A DNA stretch of 64,000 nt from Actinomycetota bacterium (GCA_005888315.1 VAWH01000024.1:19011-83010); one strand, 5' to 3'; positions 8,004 to 17,592 are shown, counted from the stretch's first letter. The notes: generated from the letters alone by a model not told the origin. Made by a program: numbers and translations.

Positions 8004-11000
8004 CTAACCGACGGCGATCTCTGCCGGGCTCGACGCCTCGGCCCGCTGATGCAGACGCGGCCCTGCGCAGACGACGTCGAGGGCAGGGCAGCCGGCACAG
8101 ATGAACTCGCTCGGCGTCGGGGTGAAGACACCCTCCTGGATCCGAGCGATCGCCTCGGAGAGCTCGGCCTCGAGTCCCGGAAGCTCGGACAGGTCGAACG
8201 TCGTGCCGACGGCCGGATCGGGCCGCTCCAGGAATTGGTAGACGACCTCGACCTCCTCGAAGCCGGCCCGGAAGCAGGCCAGCGCGTAGACGAGCCGCTG
8301 GAGACGGTAGTCGCGCTCGATCAGCTCCTCCGGCGACGTCTCCTCGAGGACGTTGGTCTTGTAGTCGACGACGAGGGCACGCCTTCCGTCACGGTGGAGG
8401 ACGTCGAGGCGGCCGTGCAGGAGGACGCCGTCATGCTCGAAGGCGAAGGGCCGCTCGGGCGCCGCGCCCGGAAGCGCGGCGACGCGCGCGGCCAGCTCCG
8501 AGTCGCAGTAGGCGGCCACGAGCCCGGCGATGCGCTCGAGCTCCTCGTCGGTGGCCGCGGGGTAGCGTGCCCGTACGGCTTCCGCAAGAGCCTCCCGCTC
8601 GGGAGGCCGTGGGGCGAGGAGATCGAGTGCTTCGAGCAGGAAATGGACGCTGTCGCCGATCTCGGTCGCGGCTAGCCCCTCGTGCCCCGGCACAGAGCCC
8701 GCGGCGTCGCGCGGACGCATGCCCGCGACCCGCTCGGCGTAATAGCGATACGAGCACGAGTCGTAGAGGGCGAGGGCGCTGTACGAGAGGCTGCGGACGC
8801 GATGCAGCGGAGGCTCCCGGACCGGCTCGAGCGCCGGGAGCTTTGGAGCCACCGGCAGCGCCGGCTCGGCGCCGTTCGAGTCGAAGAGCACCAGCTGCCC
8901 GGGCTCTGCCGCTTCGGCGGGAGTGGGAACCGGCGCTTCCGGCCGGTAGCGGTCGAGCCGCAGCAGGATCCGCGCCCCTCCGCGCTCGAGCTCGACCGGC
9001 CCGCCGGCGGCCTCGTCGAACGCCGGCAACTCGAGGCGGCCGAGCACCCAACCGATCGGCGTCCGCTCGTCCGCGGCCTTTTCGGGATCGATCGAGCCGG
9101 CCACGATCAGCCGGTCGACGGCGCGCGTCATCGCGACGTAGTAGAGGCGGCGCCGCTCGGCCTCGGCCTCCTCGCGGCTGGCGGCGCGCACCTCCTCGTA
9201 CGCAGTCGTCGGCTTGCGGACGCCGGTGGCAGGGTCGGCGACGCGGAAGCCGAACCGGCCGTCCGGCAAGGCGAGGATCTCGTCCGCACCCGGAGCCGCG
9301 CGGTCACGGCCGGCGTCGGCGACGACGACCACCTTGAACTCGAGGCCCTTGGCGGCGTGGATCGTCAGCAGCCGGATGACGTCGGCGTCCTCCTCCTCCG
9401 CCACCGCCTCGAGCTCTTTCGCCCCCGCCTCGTCCTGCTCGCGGACGAAGCGGACGAAGCCTTCGATGTCGGCGCCTCGCAGCTCCTCGTACGAGCGTGC
9501 GAGCCGCGCCAGCTTGCGCAGGTTCGCGTAGCGGCGCCGCCCGTCCCATTGCGCGAGGACGGCAAGGTCGTAGTCGTGCGCGGCGACGATCTCTTCGCAG
9601 AGCCTCTCGAGCGAGAGCGTGCGCGAGGCGGCGACGAGGCGCTCGAAGCGCTGGCGGAAGGCCTGGAAGAGCCGCTGATCCCGTGGCTCGAGACCTTCTG
9701 GAAGTGTGCGCTCGAGCCCCTTGTAGAGCGGCCGCTTGGACGCAGCGCGGCGCAGGAGAACGAGCGCGTCGTTCGAGACGCCGACCAGCGGCGAAGCGAG
9801 CACGGTCACGAGCGCCTCGTCGTCATAGCGGTTGTGCAGGAGGCGCAGGTAGGCGAGCAGGTCGGCGACCTGCTGCTGACCGAAGTAACCGCGGCCGGTC
9901 GTCCGGTAGGTCGGCAGGCCGAGCTCGCGCAGCTCCTGCTCGTACCACTCGGCGTCGGTCCCCGCGGCGAAGAGCAGGACGATCTCGCCCGGCTTCGCGG
10001 CGCCCGTGTCGACCAGCTCCTTGACCCGCCGGGCGACCGAACGTGCCTCGCCGCGGCGCCAGTGCGTGCCCGTGCCGCTGTAGCTCGCCTTGTCGGTGAC
10101 GAGCAGCTCGACCGGTGTTCCGAAGACGGGATCGGGAAAGTCGCCCGAGGCGGCGAGCGACTGGAACTCATGTCCGAAGTCGGAGCCGAAGAGGTGATTG
10201 ACCGCGGCCAGGACCTCCGGCCGGGAGCGATAGTTGAGCGTCAGCGGCAGCACCGAGCCCGCCTCCCCGCGCCGCTCCCGGAAGACGTTCACGTCGGCGT
10301 GGCGGAAGCCGTAGATCGACTGGAACTCGTCGCCGACGAAGAACAGCTCGTCGCCGGCAATCAGGTCGACGAGGTCGCATTGAAGGCGGTTGGTGTCCTG
10401 GAACTCGTCGACCATGACGGCGCGGAAGCGCCAGGCCTCGCGCTGCTTGATCTCCTCGTGTTCGCGCAGCAGGTCGCGCGCGTTGAGCTGCAGGTCCTCG
10501 AAGTCGACGCCGGACTCGCGCTCCTTGGCGCCCGCGTAGGCGCGCGTGAAACCTTCGAGCAGCTCCTGGAGCAGGTCGCGGTCGCGCTTGGCCAGCTCGT
10601 CGAGCGCCGCCTGCTCGACTGCTTTTCGGGCGGCCTCATAGCTCTCGAACCGCTCCCGCGGGCCGCCGCGGGTCGCGAGCTCGGAGAGGTCGAGCAGGTC
10701 TTCCGCCTGCCGGTCGCCCTCGAGCAGCTCGAGCATCCGCGCCGCCTGGGCGCGCTGCTCCTCGTGGCCCTCCTCGTCGACGAGACAGCGCGCCGCCTCG
10801 CGGAGGGCTTCGACCCGCTGTGCCAGCGCCGGACCCTCGCCGAGACGCAGGTCGAGCGGCCTGCCAGCGGCGCGAAGCGTCTCATAGACGCCGGTCAGCA
10901 TCCGCCGCAGGCCGCCGGCGCCGTACGTCGCGAGGAGCCGCAGGCGGCGCGGGTCGTCGCCCGCGCAGAACTCGCCGAGCGCCTCCTCGAACGCCTCGCC

Positions 11001-11438
11001 GCGCAGCACCCGCGCCTGGCTGTCGTCGAGGACGCGGAAGCGGGGGTCGAGCCCCGCCGCGAACGGATAGGTCTTCAGCAGCCGGTGGCAGAAGCCGTGG
11101 ATCGTCGAGATCCAGGCGCCGTCGAGCTCGCGCGCGAGGTCGTCCCGCCCGCGGTCGAGCAGCTCGCGCCGGATGCGCCCGCGCAGCTCCCCCGCGGCGC
11201 GCTCGGTGTACGTGATCACGAGCACGGAGCCGACGTCGAGCCCCTCGTCGCAGACCGCGTTCGCGAATCGCTCGACGAGGACGAGGGTCTTGCCGGTGCC
11301 GGCGCCGGCGGAGACGAAGACATGGCCGCGGGCCTCGATCGCCGCGCGCTGCTCCGGATTTATCCGCGAAAAATGCTGGGCATTTTCCGCGGGGCCGGCA
11401 TGTCCCTTCACTTCGCTCGGGAGACTCGAGTTTTTCAT
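8004..11438 (-). CDS. addA: AddA-like UvrD/Rep helicase with C-terminal PD-(D/E)XK nuclease
   Basis: 1144 residues. An SF1A helicase core carries Walker A 'SAGAGTGKT' near residue 43, Walker B 'DEFQDTN', and helicase motifs such as 'TIHAAKGLEF'. A C-terminal RecB-family nuclease carries 'VVDYKTN' and a terminal cysteine cluster ('CAGCPALDVVC'). It is the motor subunit of a double-strand-break end-resection complex. The start is the ATG at 11438: it overlaps the upstream stop as ATGA and is preceded by GAGGAG. Residues about 15-24 (ENAQHFSR) are encoded by a palindrome that also occurs in a non-coding place at 18842-18865. The AddA name is by architecture; an AdnAB relationship is possible. 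Confidence 0.9.
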   Translation of the reverse strand: MKNSSLPSEVKGHAGPAENAQHFSRINPEQRAAIEARGHVFVSAGAGTGKTLVLVERFANAVCDEGLDVGSVLVITYTERAAGELRGRIRRELLDRGRDDLARELDGAWISTIHGFCHRLLKTYPFAAGLDPRFRVLDDSQARVLRGEAFEEALGEFCAGDDPRRLRLLATYGAGGLRRMLTGVYETLRAAGRPLDLRLGEGPALAQRVEALREAARCLVDEEGHEEQRAQAARMLELLEGDRQAEDLLDLSELATRGGPRERFESYEAARKAVEQAALDELAKRDRDLLQELLEGFTRAYAGAKERESGVDFEDLQLNARDLLREHEEIKQREAWRFRAVMVDEFQDTNRLQCDLVDLIAGDELFFVGDEFQSIYGFRHADVNVFRERRGEAGSVLPLTLNYRSRPEVLAAVNHLFGSDFGHEFQSLAASGDFPDPVFGTPVELLVTDKASYSGTGTHWRRGEARSVARRVKELVDTGAAKPGEIVLLFAAGTDAEWYEQELRELGLPTYRTTGRGYFGQQQVADLLAYLRLLHNRYDDEALVTVLASPLVGVSNDALVLLRRAASKRPLYKGLERTLPEGLEPRDQRLFQAFRQRFERLVAASRTLSLERLCEEIVAAHDYDLAVLAQWDGRRRYANLRKLARLARSYEELRGADIEGFVRFVREQDEAGAKELEAVAEEEDADVIRLLTIHAAKGLEFKVVVVADAGRDRAAPGADEILALPDGRFGFRVADPATGVRKPTTAYEEVRAASREEAEAERRRLYYVAMTRAVDRLIVAGSIDPEKAADERTPIGWVLGRLELPAFDEAAGGPVELERGGARILLRLDRYRPEAPVPTPAEAAEPGQLVLFDSNGAEPALPVAPKLPALEPVREPPLHRVRSLSYSALALYDSCSYRYYAERVAGMRPRDAAGSVPGHEGLAATEIGDSVHFLLEALDLLAPRPPEREALAEAVRARYPAATDEELERIAGLVAAYCDSELAARVAALPGAAPERPFAFEHDGVLLHGRLDVLHRDGRRALVVDYKTNVLEETSPEELIERDYRLQRLVYALACFRAGFEEVEVVYQFLERPDPAVGTTFDLSELPGLEAELSEAIARIQEGVFTPTPSEFICAGCPALDVVCAGPRLHQRAEASSPAEIAVG
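11365..11388. repeat. AT-rich 24-bp palindromic repeat, family iii, copy 1 (coding)
   Basis: A GAAAATGC/GCATTTTTC inverted repeat embedded in the AddA-like gene. It matches 18842-18865 at 23 of 24 positions and stands out as AT-rich in this GC-rich sequence. Confidence 0.7.
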
Positions 11439-14374
11439 GGTCTCCTCACCCGGCACATGCGCCAGAGCTCGCACCAGGGCGGGCAGTCGCCGCCCTTCGG
11501 GTCGTGCCGGACATCGCCGTCGCGGATCCGTTCGACGAAGCCGCGCGCGAGCTCGCCGGCGCGGTCGACCTGGCCCCAGAACGCCTCCTCGTCGAGGTAG
11601 TCGTTGCGCGAAAAGCCCGGGACGCCGTCCTCTTTCGCCTCGGCGCGCAGCAGCCCGCGTGCGTCACGCTTGCCTGAGAGGGCACGGTAGATCCCGCCGA
11701 GAGGCTCCACGCCCACGAGGTCGCGCAGGACGAGCATGTAGAGCGGGATCTGCAGCTTCAGCTCGGACTCGATCTGCGCCGCTGAATGCGCGGTCTTGCC
11801 CGACTTGTAGTCCTGGACGATCCCGCGGGCGCTGAAGGGGTCGAGATCGATCCGGTCGATCTTTCCCGAGAGCGTGAACGTGCCGAGATCGAGACCGCGC
11901 TGGAGCTCCTGGGCCGAGCGCTCCGAGCCGAACGAAACCTCGAACCGCCGCGGCACCAGCTGCAGCTCCGAGGCGGCCTCGTCGCGGAGGAAAGCCTCGA
12001 GGTCGCGGAGCAACCCCTGCTCGAGCTCCCGCCGCTGCAGGTCGGTCAGCTCCATCCGGACGCCCGCCATCGCCTCGGCGAGGCACTCGCGCACGAACTC
12101 GAGCGCGTCGTCGAGCTGTTCGGGCCCGAGCTTTTCGACGCCGAGCCGCTTCGGGACACCGGCGAAGAACTTGTGCAGGGCACTATGAGCGACCTGGCCG
12201 CGGAGGCGCGGGTCGACGACCTGGTCGATCGTGCGCGGCCCGATCAGCCGATCGACGAACCAGATCGACGAGCAGTCGGCGAAGGTCTCCAGCTCGGTGA
12301 CGCCGAAGCTCGTCTTCGCGCGGAGCTCCTCGAGGACGAGCGGGTGAGTCAGGCGGGTCGGACGCTCGAAGGCCCGTAACGCACGGTCGAGCCGCCGCTC
12401 CCAGCCGTTCGCCTGCGCCAGAGAGCGGCTCGCGCCTTCGTCGAGAGCCGCCAGCGAAGCGACTGCGCGCAGTCGTTCGCGCTCGGTCGGCGCCTGCTCG
12501 ACCGGCCAGGTGAGCGCGGAGAGCGGCCGCCGCGTCGTCGTGCGGCGCACCTCGTCCTCCGAGAAGAGGTCGCGAACCTCGTCCCAGAACGGGCTTGCCT
12601 CGCGCGGGCCGCCCTCGTCGTTTGCCGCCTCGCGCACGAGGTACAGCCGCCGCGTCGCGCGCGTGCAGGCCGTGTAGAAGAGGTAGCGGTCGCGCGCCAC
12701 GGCGTCCGGCTTCGCGAGCCGCGAGCGGCGCAGACGCGAGTCGAGCTCGCGAGCGGTCTCCTCGTCGAGGAACGGCGACGTCTCGCCGCGCCGCGGCAGC
12801 GTTCCCTCCTCGAGGCCAAGCACGAAGACGACCTCGTAACGGCGCGTGCGCGCGCGCAGGAGATCGACGACGTCGACCCGCCCGGCTTCTCCCGCGCCGG
12901 CCGCGCGCACGGAAACGCGTTCAACGGCTGCGACGATCTCGTCGGGAGTCAGCGAGCCGCCGAGAGCGAGCCAGCCCTCGAGCTCGTCGACGAGCCGGGT
13001 CAGGGCCTCGAAGGCGCGCAGATCCTGGCGGGATTCCTCGCCGACCGGCGGGGACTCGAGCCCGTGGGCGGCGCGGAGCATGAAGCGGGAGAGGTCGCGC
13101 AGCGCCGCGAGCGGCGTCTGCGCCTTGCGGAGGAGCTCGAGCGGGGGGAGCGGGTGTCCGTCGCGGAGCCGCATCGTCTCCTCTTCCGTCCGCTCGCCGG
13201 TCTCGACGGCGCGGCCCCGGAGCCGACCTTCGATCCAATCGACGCTCGCGCGGGCGAGACCCGAGTAGGGGGAGCGCAGGAACCCGTACAGCATTCCGCG
13301 GCCGCCGCCCTGCCAGGCGAATCGAAGCAGCGAGAGCAGGGCGCGCCCGAACTCGGTCTGATCGAAGCGGATCCGACCTTCGATCGCATACGGCACACCG
13401 AGGGAGCCGAGCGCGGTCTCGAGCGGCGCGCGGTAGCGCTCGACGCGCGGACAGACGAGTGCGATCTCCTCCGGCGGGGTTCCGCTGCGGATCAGCGCGA
13501 GCAACTCTTCGGCGACTCGCTCGAGAACGCCGCGTCGGCCGGCGCCCTCGAAGAAGCGGAGGGCGCCGTCCAGCGCGACGCCGCGCTCGTCGGGATCGCG
13601 CTCGTCCGAGAAGAGCGACCGCTCGAGGTGCGCGAGCGCCGGAGGCCGGACCTCGGGCCGCGGCGGTAGCTCCTCGATCCGCGGCCGCGCAAGCGAGGAC
13701 AGGTCGGCGGCCGTGCGCTCCAGCGACGCGAAGGCCGGGCGTCCCGGCTCGTACGGGAGCGAGACCGTGACCTCAGCGCGGCCGGCGAGCGCCTCGAGCA
13801 GCGCCCACTGCGCACCGGTCAGATCCTCGAAGCCGTATGCGAACACGGGGCGTCTCTCCCACGCTCCGAGCTCGCCGGCGAGCCGTTCCGCCGCCGCTCG
13901 CCGCTCGAGGTCGCGATCCCAGAGCCCGAGGCGGTCGAGTTCCGCGCGGTACTCGGCGTAGAGCCCGGCGAGATCTCCCTCAAGCTCCCCCGGGTCGACG
14001 AGCCCGGACTCGAGCTCGCCGAGGGCGGACGAAAGCGCGTCGGCGAAGCCGGCGAAGCGCGCCGACCGCGTCCAGCCGTTCAGGCGCGCTTCGCCGAGCG
14101 CGCGCCGGACGATCAGGGCGCGCTGCGCGTCTGTCGCGACGGGGCGGTGCTCGCCGCCGTCTCGCGCGAGCCGTCTGAAAAGGTCGTCGAACGTCCCGAT
14201 CTCGCCGCCGAGCAAGGCTCCGCTCGACGCCAGGAGCTCGCGCTCGACTCGGTCGACGTCCGACCGGTTCGGCACGATCAAGAACGGCTCGTCTGCAAGC
14301 GCCGACAGGTAGCGCTCGAGCAAGAGCGCCACCTTGCCCGCATTCGCGGGCCCCGCAAGCAGCGTGAGGGCCAT
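11435..14374 (-). CDS. addB: AddB-like partner subunit with PD-(D/E)XK nuclease and Fe-S cysteines
   Basis: 979 residues. The N-terminus has a UvrD-like P-loop, 'GPANAGKVALL', in which the usual Ser/Thr after Lys is Val, so ATP hydrolysis by this subunit may be weak or lost. The C-terminal nuclease has the 'DYKSGK' catalytic motif and four cysteines ('FADCSSIW' upstream, then 'CPPWCELWRMC') positioned as in the AddB/Csa1-type 4Fe-4S nuclease. With the AddA-like protein it would process double-strand ends for RecA loading. It overlaps the downstream AddA-like gene by 4 bp, implying coupled translation. Antisense frames across the gene are long but are a GC artefact. Confidence 0.85.
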   Translation of the reverse strand: MALTLLAGPANAGKVALLLERYLSALADEPFLIVPNRSDVDRVERELLASSGALLGGEIGTFDDLFRRLARDGGEHRPVATDAQRALIVRRALGEARLNGWTRSARFAGFADALSSALGELESGLVDPGELEGDLAGLYAEYRAELDRLGLWDRDLERRAAAERLAGELGAWERRPVFAYGFEDLTGAQWALLEALAGRAEVTVSLPYEPGRPAFASLERTAADLSSLARPRIEELPPRPEVRPPALAHLERSLFSDERDPDERGVALDGALRFFEGAGRRGVLERVAEELLALIRSGTPPEEIALVCPRVERYRAPLETALGSLGVPYAIEGRIRFDQTEFGRALLSLLRFAWQGGGRGMLYGFLRSPYSGLARASVDWIEGRLRGRAVETGERTEEETMRLRDGHPLPPLELLRKAQTPLAALRDLSRFMLRAAHGLESPPVGEESRQDLRAFEALTRLVDELEGWLALGGSLTPDEIVAAVERVSVRAAGAGEAGRVDVVDLLRARTRRYEVVFVLGLEEGTLPRRGETSPFLDEETARELDSRLRRSRLAKPDAVARDRYLFYTACTRATRRLYLVREAANDEGGPREASPFWDEVRDLFSEDEVRRTTTRRPLSALTWPVEQAPTERERLRAVASLAALDEGASRSLAQANGWERRLDRALRAFERPTRLTHPLVLEELRAKTSFGVTELETFADCSSIWFVDRLIGPRTIDQVVDPRLRGQVAHSALHKFFAGVPKRLGVEKLGPEQLDDALEFVRECLAEAMAGVRMELTDLQRRELEQGLLRDLEAFLRDEAASELQLVPRRFEVSFGSERSAQELQRGLDLGTFTLSGKIDRIDLDPFSARGIVQDYKSGKTAHSAAQIESELKLQIPLYMLVLRDLVGVEPLGGIYRALSGKRDARGLLRAEAKEDGVPGFSRNDYLDEEAFWGQVDRAGELARGFVERIRDGDVRHDPKGGDCPPWCELWRMCRVRRP

Positions 14375-14449
14375 CGGCCCATCCTAGTCCCGCCGTCAGA
14401 CGGGATTTTTGTGGTTTTTCTCGCTTAGAGCGAGGTAGCCGGGCGCGGC

Positions 14450-14647
14450 TTACGCGGCGACGGATTTGGGCCGGCGGCCGCGGCGCGCCGCGGCATGGCC
14501 CGGCATCCCGCCGGCGCAGTTGTCGCAGAGATCGGCCTGTTTCGAGCCGCGACGCGCATCGGAATAGTTGATCCGCATCGACGCGCCCTTACCTTCGTCG
14601 ATTTCATTGCCGCAGTTGTCACAGACGAGCACAGTCTTACGAGCCAC
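14450..14647 (-). CDS. Small zinc-ribbon protein with AT-hook-like basic tail
   Basis: 65 residues from a GTG at 14647, fixed by AAGGAGG eight bases upstream. Two C-x-x-C pairs (CDNC near residue 9 and CDNC near residue 42) are spaced as a zinc ribbon. The C-terminus is basic, with 'RRGRRPKS', similar to an AT-hook (core R-G-R-P). That combination suggests nucleic-acid binding. I do not recognise a named family. It is flanked on both sides by minus-strand genes (AddB upstream in coordinate, topoisomerase at higher coordinates), with 59 bp to the topoisomerase stop. Confidence 0.75.
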   Translation of the reverse strand: MARKTVLVCDNCGNEIDEGKGASMRINYSDARRGSKQADLCDNCAGGMPGHAAARRGRRPKSVAA

Positions 14648-14706
14648 GATTCGTCCTCCTTTTTCGCCAGGGAAGCAGGGAAGCCAGTCGAGACGCAAGT
14701 GCGATT

Positions 14707-15759
14707 CTAAGCAGCTTTGCGGGCGCGGCGTATTCGCCACGAACGCAGGAGACTGACCAGCGCCTGTTCTTCGAGCTCGAGTCCCGTCTCCCGCGCCCTG
14801 ACCACGCGCAAATGGCGGGGCCGGAAATCGTCGATCGTCCGCCCGTCGAAATACTGCTCGACGACAGCCGGGCTGACGTAGGAAGCCCGCGCGACCGCCG
14901 GCGTATTCCCGAGCCGCTCGCCGACGGTTCTCATCACCGCTGCCACCGCTCGCTTCGCCTCGGTCTCGGTCTCCGCCGGACCGCGTTCGGCAAGCGCCAC
15001 CGCGGCAATCAGCGTCCCGCCCCAGGTCCGGAAATCCTTGGCGGTGAATTCCTCGCCCATGAACGCGGCGATGTAATCGTTCAGCCTGCGCGCGCTGAGG
15101 TTGTACGTCTCCTCGTCCAGCCGGTAGCGCAAGAGGCGTCGCCCGGGCGTTTCCAGGAGCGTCCGCATTGCCCCCGCGAGCTCCGAATCAACAACCGCCG
15201 TCCGCACCCAGACACGGTGCTTGCCCCGAAACCGAAACGCGATCCGGCTGCCGCGTACACGGACGTGTCCCTTGCGCAGCGTCGTGATCCCGAACGTCTT
15301 GTGGGCCTTGGTGTAGCGGTCGTCTCCGACGCGAAACCAGCCCAGATTGATCAGCCGCACGGCAACTGCGCACGTCCATTCGGGCGACATTGGCTCGAGC
15401 TCGATGTGCTCCGACATCGCCTCGCGAAAGGCGGGAAGGGCGTCTGCGAACCGCACGAGCTTGTCGAACTTCGCCTCTTCCTGAGCCGCACGGTAATCCT
15501 CGTGGTAGATGTACTGGCGGCGTCCGGCGGCGTCGAGGCCGGTGGCCTGGAGCTTCGCCGTCGGCCGAGGCGAGATCCAACCCTCCTTCCAGGCAGGTGG
15601 AATCGCGAGCCGCTGGATTCGCTCCAGCTTCTCGGCGTCGCTGATGCGCCTGCCGCGCGCGTCGACAAAACGAAAATGACGGCGCGAGCCGACCCGCCTC
15701 CACCCTCCTGTCCTCGCCACGGTGGCCGTGATGCCCTCGGAAGCGCGCCCTAATCCCAC
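14707..15759 (-). CDS. DNA topoisomerase IB (poxvirus-type)
   Basis: 350 residues from a GTG at 15759 (an ATG at 15786 is also in frame but would overlap the divergent gene). The N-terminal 'GIT...RRVG..HFRFVDARGRRISD' block and 'LAIPPAWKEGW' are diagnostic of bacterial type IB enzymes. The catalytic domain has 'YTKAHKTFGITTLRKGHV', 'KDFRTWGGT', and the C-terminal active-site tyrosine in 'ARASYVSP'. It relaxes supercoils of either sign through a 3'-phosphotyrosine intermediate, without ATP. Bacterial members are common in actinobacteria and proteobacteria. The start is only 17 bp from that of the divergent dehydrogenase, so the promoters must overlap the coding starts. Confidence 0.92.
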   Translation of the reverse strand: MGLGRASEGITATVARTGGWRRVGSRRHFRFVDARGRRISDAEKLERIQRLAIPPAWKEGWISPRPTAKLQATGLDAAGRRQYIYHEDYRAAQEEAKFDKLVRFADALPAFREAMSEHIELEPMSPEWTCAVAVRLINLGWFRVGDDRYTKAHKTFGITTLRKGHVRVRGSRIAFRFRGKHRVWVRTAVVDSELAGAMRTLLETPGRRLLRYRLDEETYNLSARRLNDYIAAFMGEEFTAKDFRTWGGTLIAAVALAERGPAETETEAKRAVAAVMRTVGERLGNTPAVARASYVSPAVVEQYFDGRTIDDFRPRHLRVVRARETGLELEEQALVSLLRSWRIRRARKAA

Positions 15760-15776
15760 TACTACAATCGCGCGCC

Positions 15777-16847
15777 ATGGACGCAAGGCGAATCGTCGTG
15801 CTGGAAGGGGACGAGACCGGGCAGGAGCTGCTCGAGGAGGCGCTGCGCGTCCTCGCGCCCGACGTCACCGCGCTCAAGCTGGAGCTCCCGCGCTACGACC
15901 TCTCGCTCGAGTCGCGGCGCGCGACGAACAACGAGGTCGTCCACGAGGCGGCCGACGCGCTCGCGGAGGCGGGTCTGGGCCTCAAAGCGGCCACGATCAC
16001 GCCAGAGGGAGCCGATGACGTCGGCTCGCCGAACCGGATCCTGCGCGAGCAGATCGGCGGCAGCGTCATCGTCCGAACGGGCCGGCGGATCCCCGGCATC
16101 GCTCCGCTCGGGGGCGTCCACGCGCCGATCTCGGTCGTCCGCATGGCGGTCGGGGACGCCTACGGCGCCAAGGACTGGCGGGAGGGCGAGGGCGAAGACG
16201 TGGCGGCGTTCCGCACCGAGCGGATCGAGCGCTCGGTCTGCCGTGCCGTCGCCGAGTTCGGCTTCCAGCTCGCCGAGCGGATGGGCGCGAAGGTCTTCGG
16301 AGGCCCGAAGTTCACGGTCAGCCCGGTCTACGAGGGAATGCTGAAGGAGGAGATGGACGCGGCAGCCGAGCGCCATCCCGGCGTCCGTTACGAGCCCCAG
16401 CTGATCGATGCGACCTTTGCGCTGCTGCTGTCGACGAGCGGCGACCCGCTCGTGATTCCCTCGCTGAACCGCGACGGCGACATCCTCTCCGATCTCGTGC
16501 TGCCCCTCTTCGGCTCGATCGCCGGCTCCGAGTCGATGCTGATCGCGCTCGACGACGACCTGGCCCCGCGGACGGCGATGGCGGAGGCAGCGCACGGCAC
16601 TGCCCCGTCGCTTCGGGGCAAGAACGTCGCCAACCCGATGGCGATGATCCTGGCCGGCGCGGCGTTGCTCGGTTACGGGGACGAGCGGGCTCAGCAGGCC
16701 GGCCGGGCGATCCGCGAGGCCTGCCTGGAGGCCGTCGCCGACGGCATCCGCACCGCCGATCTCGGCGGCCACGCGGGGACGAGCGAGTACACGGACGAGG
16801 TGATCCGGCGCACCCGTCAGAAGCTTGAGATCTGGGCGGCCCTCTAA
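15777..16847 (+). CDS. Isocitrate/isopropylmalate dehydrogenase family enzyme
   Basis: 356 residues, ATG start. The N-terminal G-D-E-T-G-Q-E replaces the common G-D-G-I-G-P-E. The metal-binding block 'LNRDGDILSDLVLPLFGSIAGS' and the cofactor loop 'HGTAPSLRGKNVANP' are clear. These are beta-decarboxylating dehydrogenases that oxidise isocitrate, 3-isopropylmalate or homoisocitrate with NAD(P). With an aconitase gene nearby and no leu genes visible, isocitrate is my first guess, but substrate residues cannot be assigned with confidence. The gene ends directly against the stem-loop element that follows its TAA. Confidence 0.85.
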   Translation: MDARRIVVLEGDETGQELLEEALRVLAPDVTALKLELPRYDLSLESRRATNNEVVHEAADALAEAGLGLKAATITPEGADDVGSPNRILREQIGGSVIVRTGRRIPGIAPLGGVHAPISVVRMAVGDAYGAKDWREGEGEDVAAFRTERIERSVCRAVAEFGFQLAERMGAKVFGGPKFTVSPVYEGMLKEEMDAAAERHPGVRYEPQLIDATFALLLSTSGDPLVIPSLNRDGDILSDLVLPLFGSIAGSESMLIALDDDLAPRTAMAEAAHGTAPSLRGKNVANPMAMILAGAALLGYGDERAQQAGRAIREACLEAVADGIRTADLGGHAGTSEYTDEVIRRTRQKLEIWAAL

Positions 16848-17013
16848 GAGCCCCTTTCACAATGAAGCACTGAGCCGTCGGGCCGCGCTGGACGCACCGG
16901 CTTCGCCCTGGTATCGCAGTCGCGCCCGTATCACCAATACGGGCACTCCCTGCGTCCTTGCCAGAAACCGACCAGCGCACCCCGACGACGAGGCCCCATT
17001 ATGAAAGGGGCTC
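16848..17013. mobile_element. MITE-like stem-loop element, copy 1, between convergent genes
   Basis: A 166-bp imperfect palindrome. The ends read GAGCCCCTTTCA and TGAAAGGGGCTC, and the arms remain partly complementary for about 45 bp. The centre holds a GCCCGTAT/ATACGGGC hairpin. TAA flanks the element on both sides (part of the dehydrogenase stop on the left, TAAGCG on the right), which could be a 3-bp target duplication. A second, inverted copy lies at 27620-27780. No coding capacity is convincing. It sits exactly between two convergent stop codons, so it may also serve as a two-way terminator. Confidence 0.75.
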
Positions 17014-17019
17014 TAAGCG

Positions 17020-17592
17020 CTAGCCGCCAGCGGCGAGCAAGCGCGGCGCCTCGGCGCGGCCGAGCTCGACGAACACGCCGGCGACGACCGGATCGAACTG
17101 GGTTCCGGCGCAGCGATCGATCTCGGCGAGCGCCTCGCTTGCCGGCAGCGCCGGCCGGTAGGGCCGCGGCGAGGTCATCGCGTCGAAGGCGTCGGCGACG
17201 GCAAGCACCCGCGCCTCGAGCGGAATCGCGTCACCGCGCCGCCCCCAGGGATACCCGCTGCCGTCCCAGTGCTCGTGGTGAAAGAGCACGTGCGGGATGA
17301 CGAAACGGAAGTCCGGCTGTCGAGCGAGGATCCGAACGCCCGCCTCCGGATGGCTGCGAATCGCGGCGAACTCGCCGTCGGTCAGCCGCTCGGCCTTGCC
17401 CCAGATCGTGTCGGCGATCGCAAGCTTGCCCACGTCGTGCAGGAGCGCCCCGATTCGCAGGCGCCGGATCCGGCCGGGGCCCCACCCGAGCCGAAGCGCG
17501 ATCGCCTCCGCCAGCTTGCTGACGCGCGAGCCGTGGCCCTCCATGTAGGGACGCGCATCGATCGCCTCGCAGAGCCCGGCCAGCATCGCCAC
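17020..17592 (-). CDS. HD-GYP domain phosphohydrolase
   Basis: 190 residues, with little outside one HD-GYP domain. Metal-binding H-D is in 'ALLHDVGKLAIAD', the second histidine pair in 'VLFHHEHWDGSGYPWG', and the GYP triplet is intact, with 'LAVADAFDAMTS' following. HD-GYP proteins hydrolyse cyclic di-GMP to GMP or pGpG. Here there is no receiver, GAF or membrane domain, so regulation must come through partners or expression. The gene lies between a stem-loop element (its 3' side) and a DedA gene (its 5' side). Confidence 0.88.
   Translation of the reverse strand: MAMLAGLCEAIDARPYMEGHGSRVSKLAEAIALRLGWGPGRIRRLRIGALLHDVGKLAIADTIWGKAERLTDGEFAAIRSHPEAGVRILARQPDFRFVIPHVLFHHEHWDGSGYPWGRRGDAIPLEARVLAVADAFDAMTSPRPYRPALPASEALAEIDRCAGTQFDPVVAGVFVELGRAEAPRLLAAGG

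Noticed and set aside
8682..11600. A 972-codon open frame on the plus strand
   Set aside because: It runs antisense through the AddA-like gene, which has clear helicase motifs; the long frame comes from high GC content.
16318..16980. Coding potential in the MITE-like element (a frame starting MRWSV)
   Set aside because: Similar codons appear in both copies only because the DNA repeat is shared; no start, ribosome site or continued frame supports translation.
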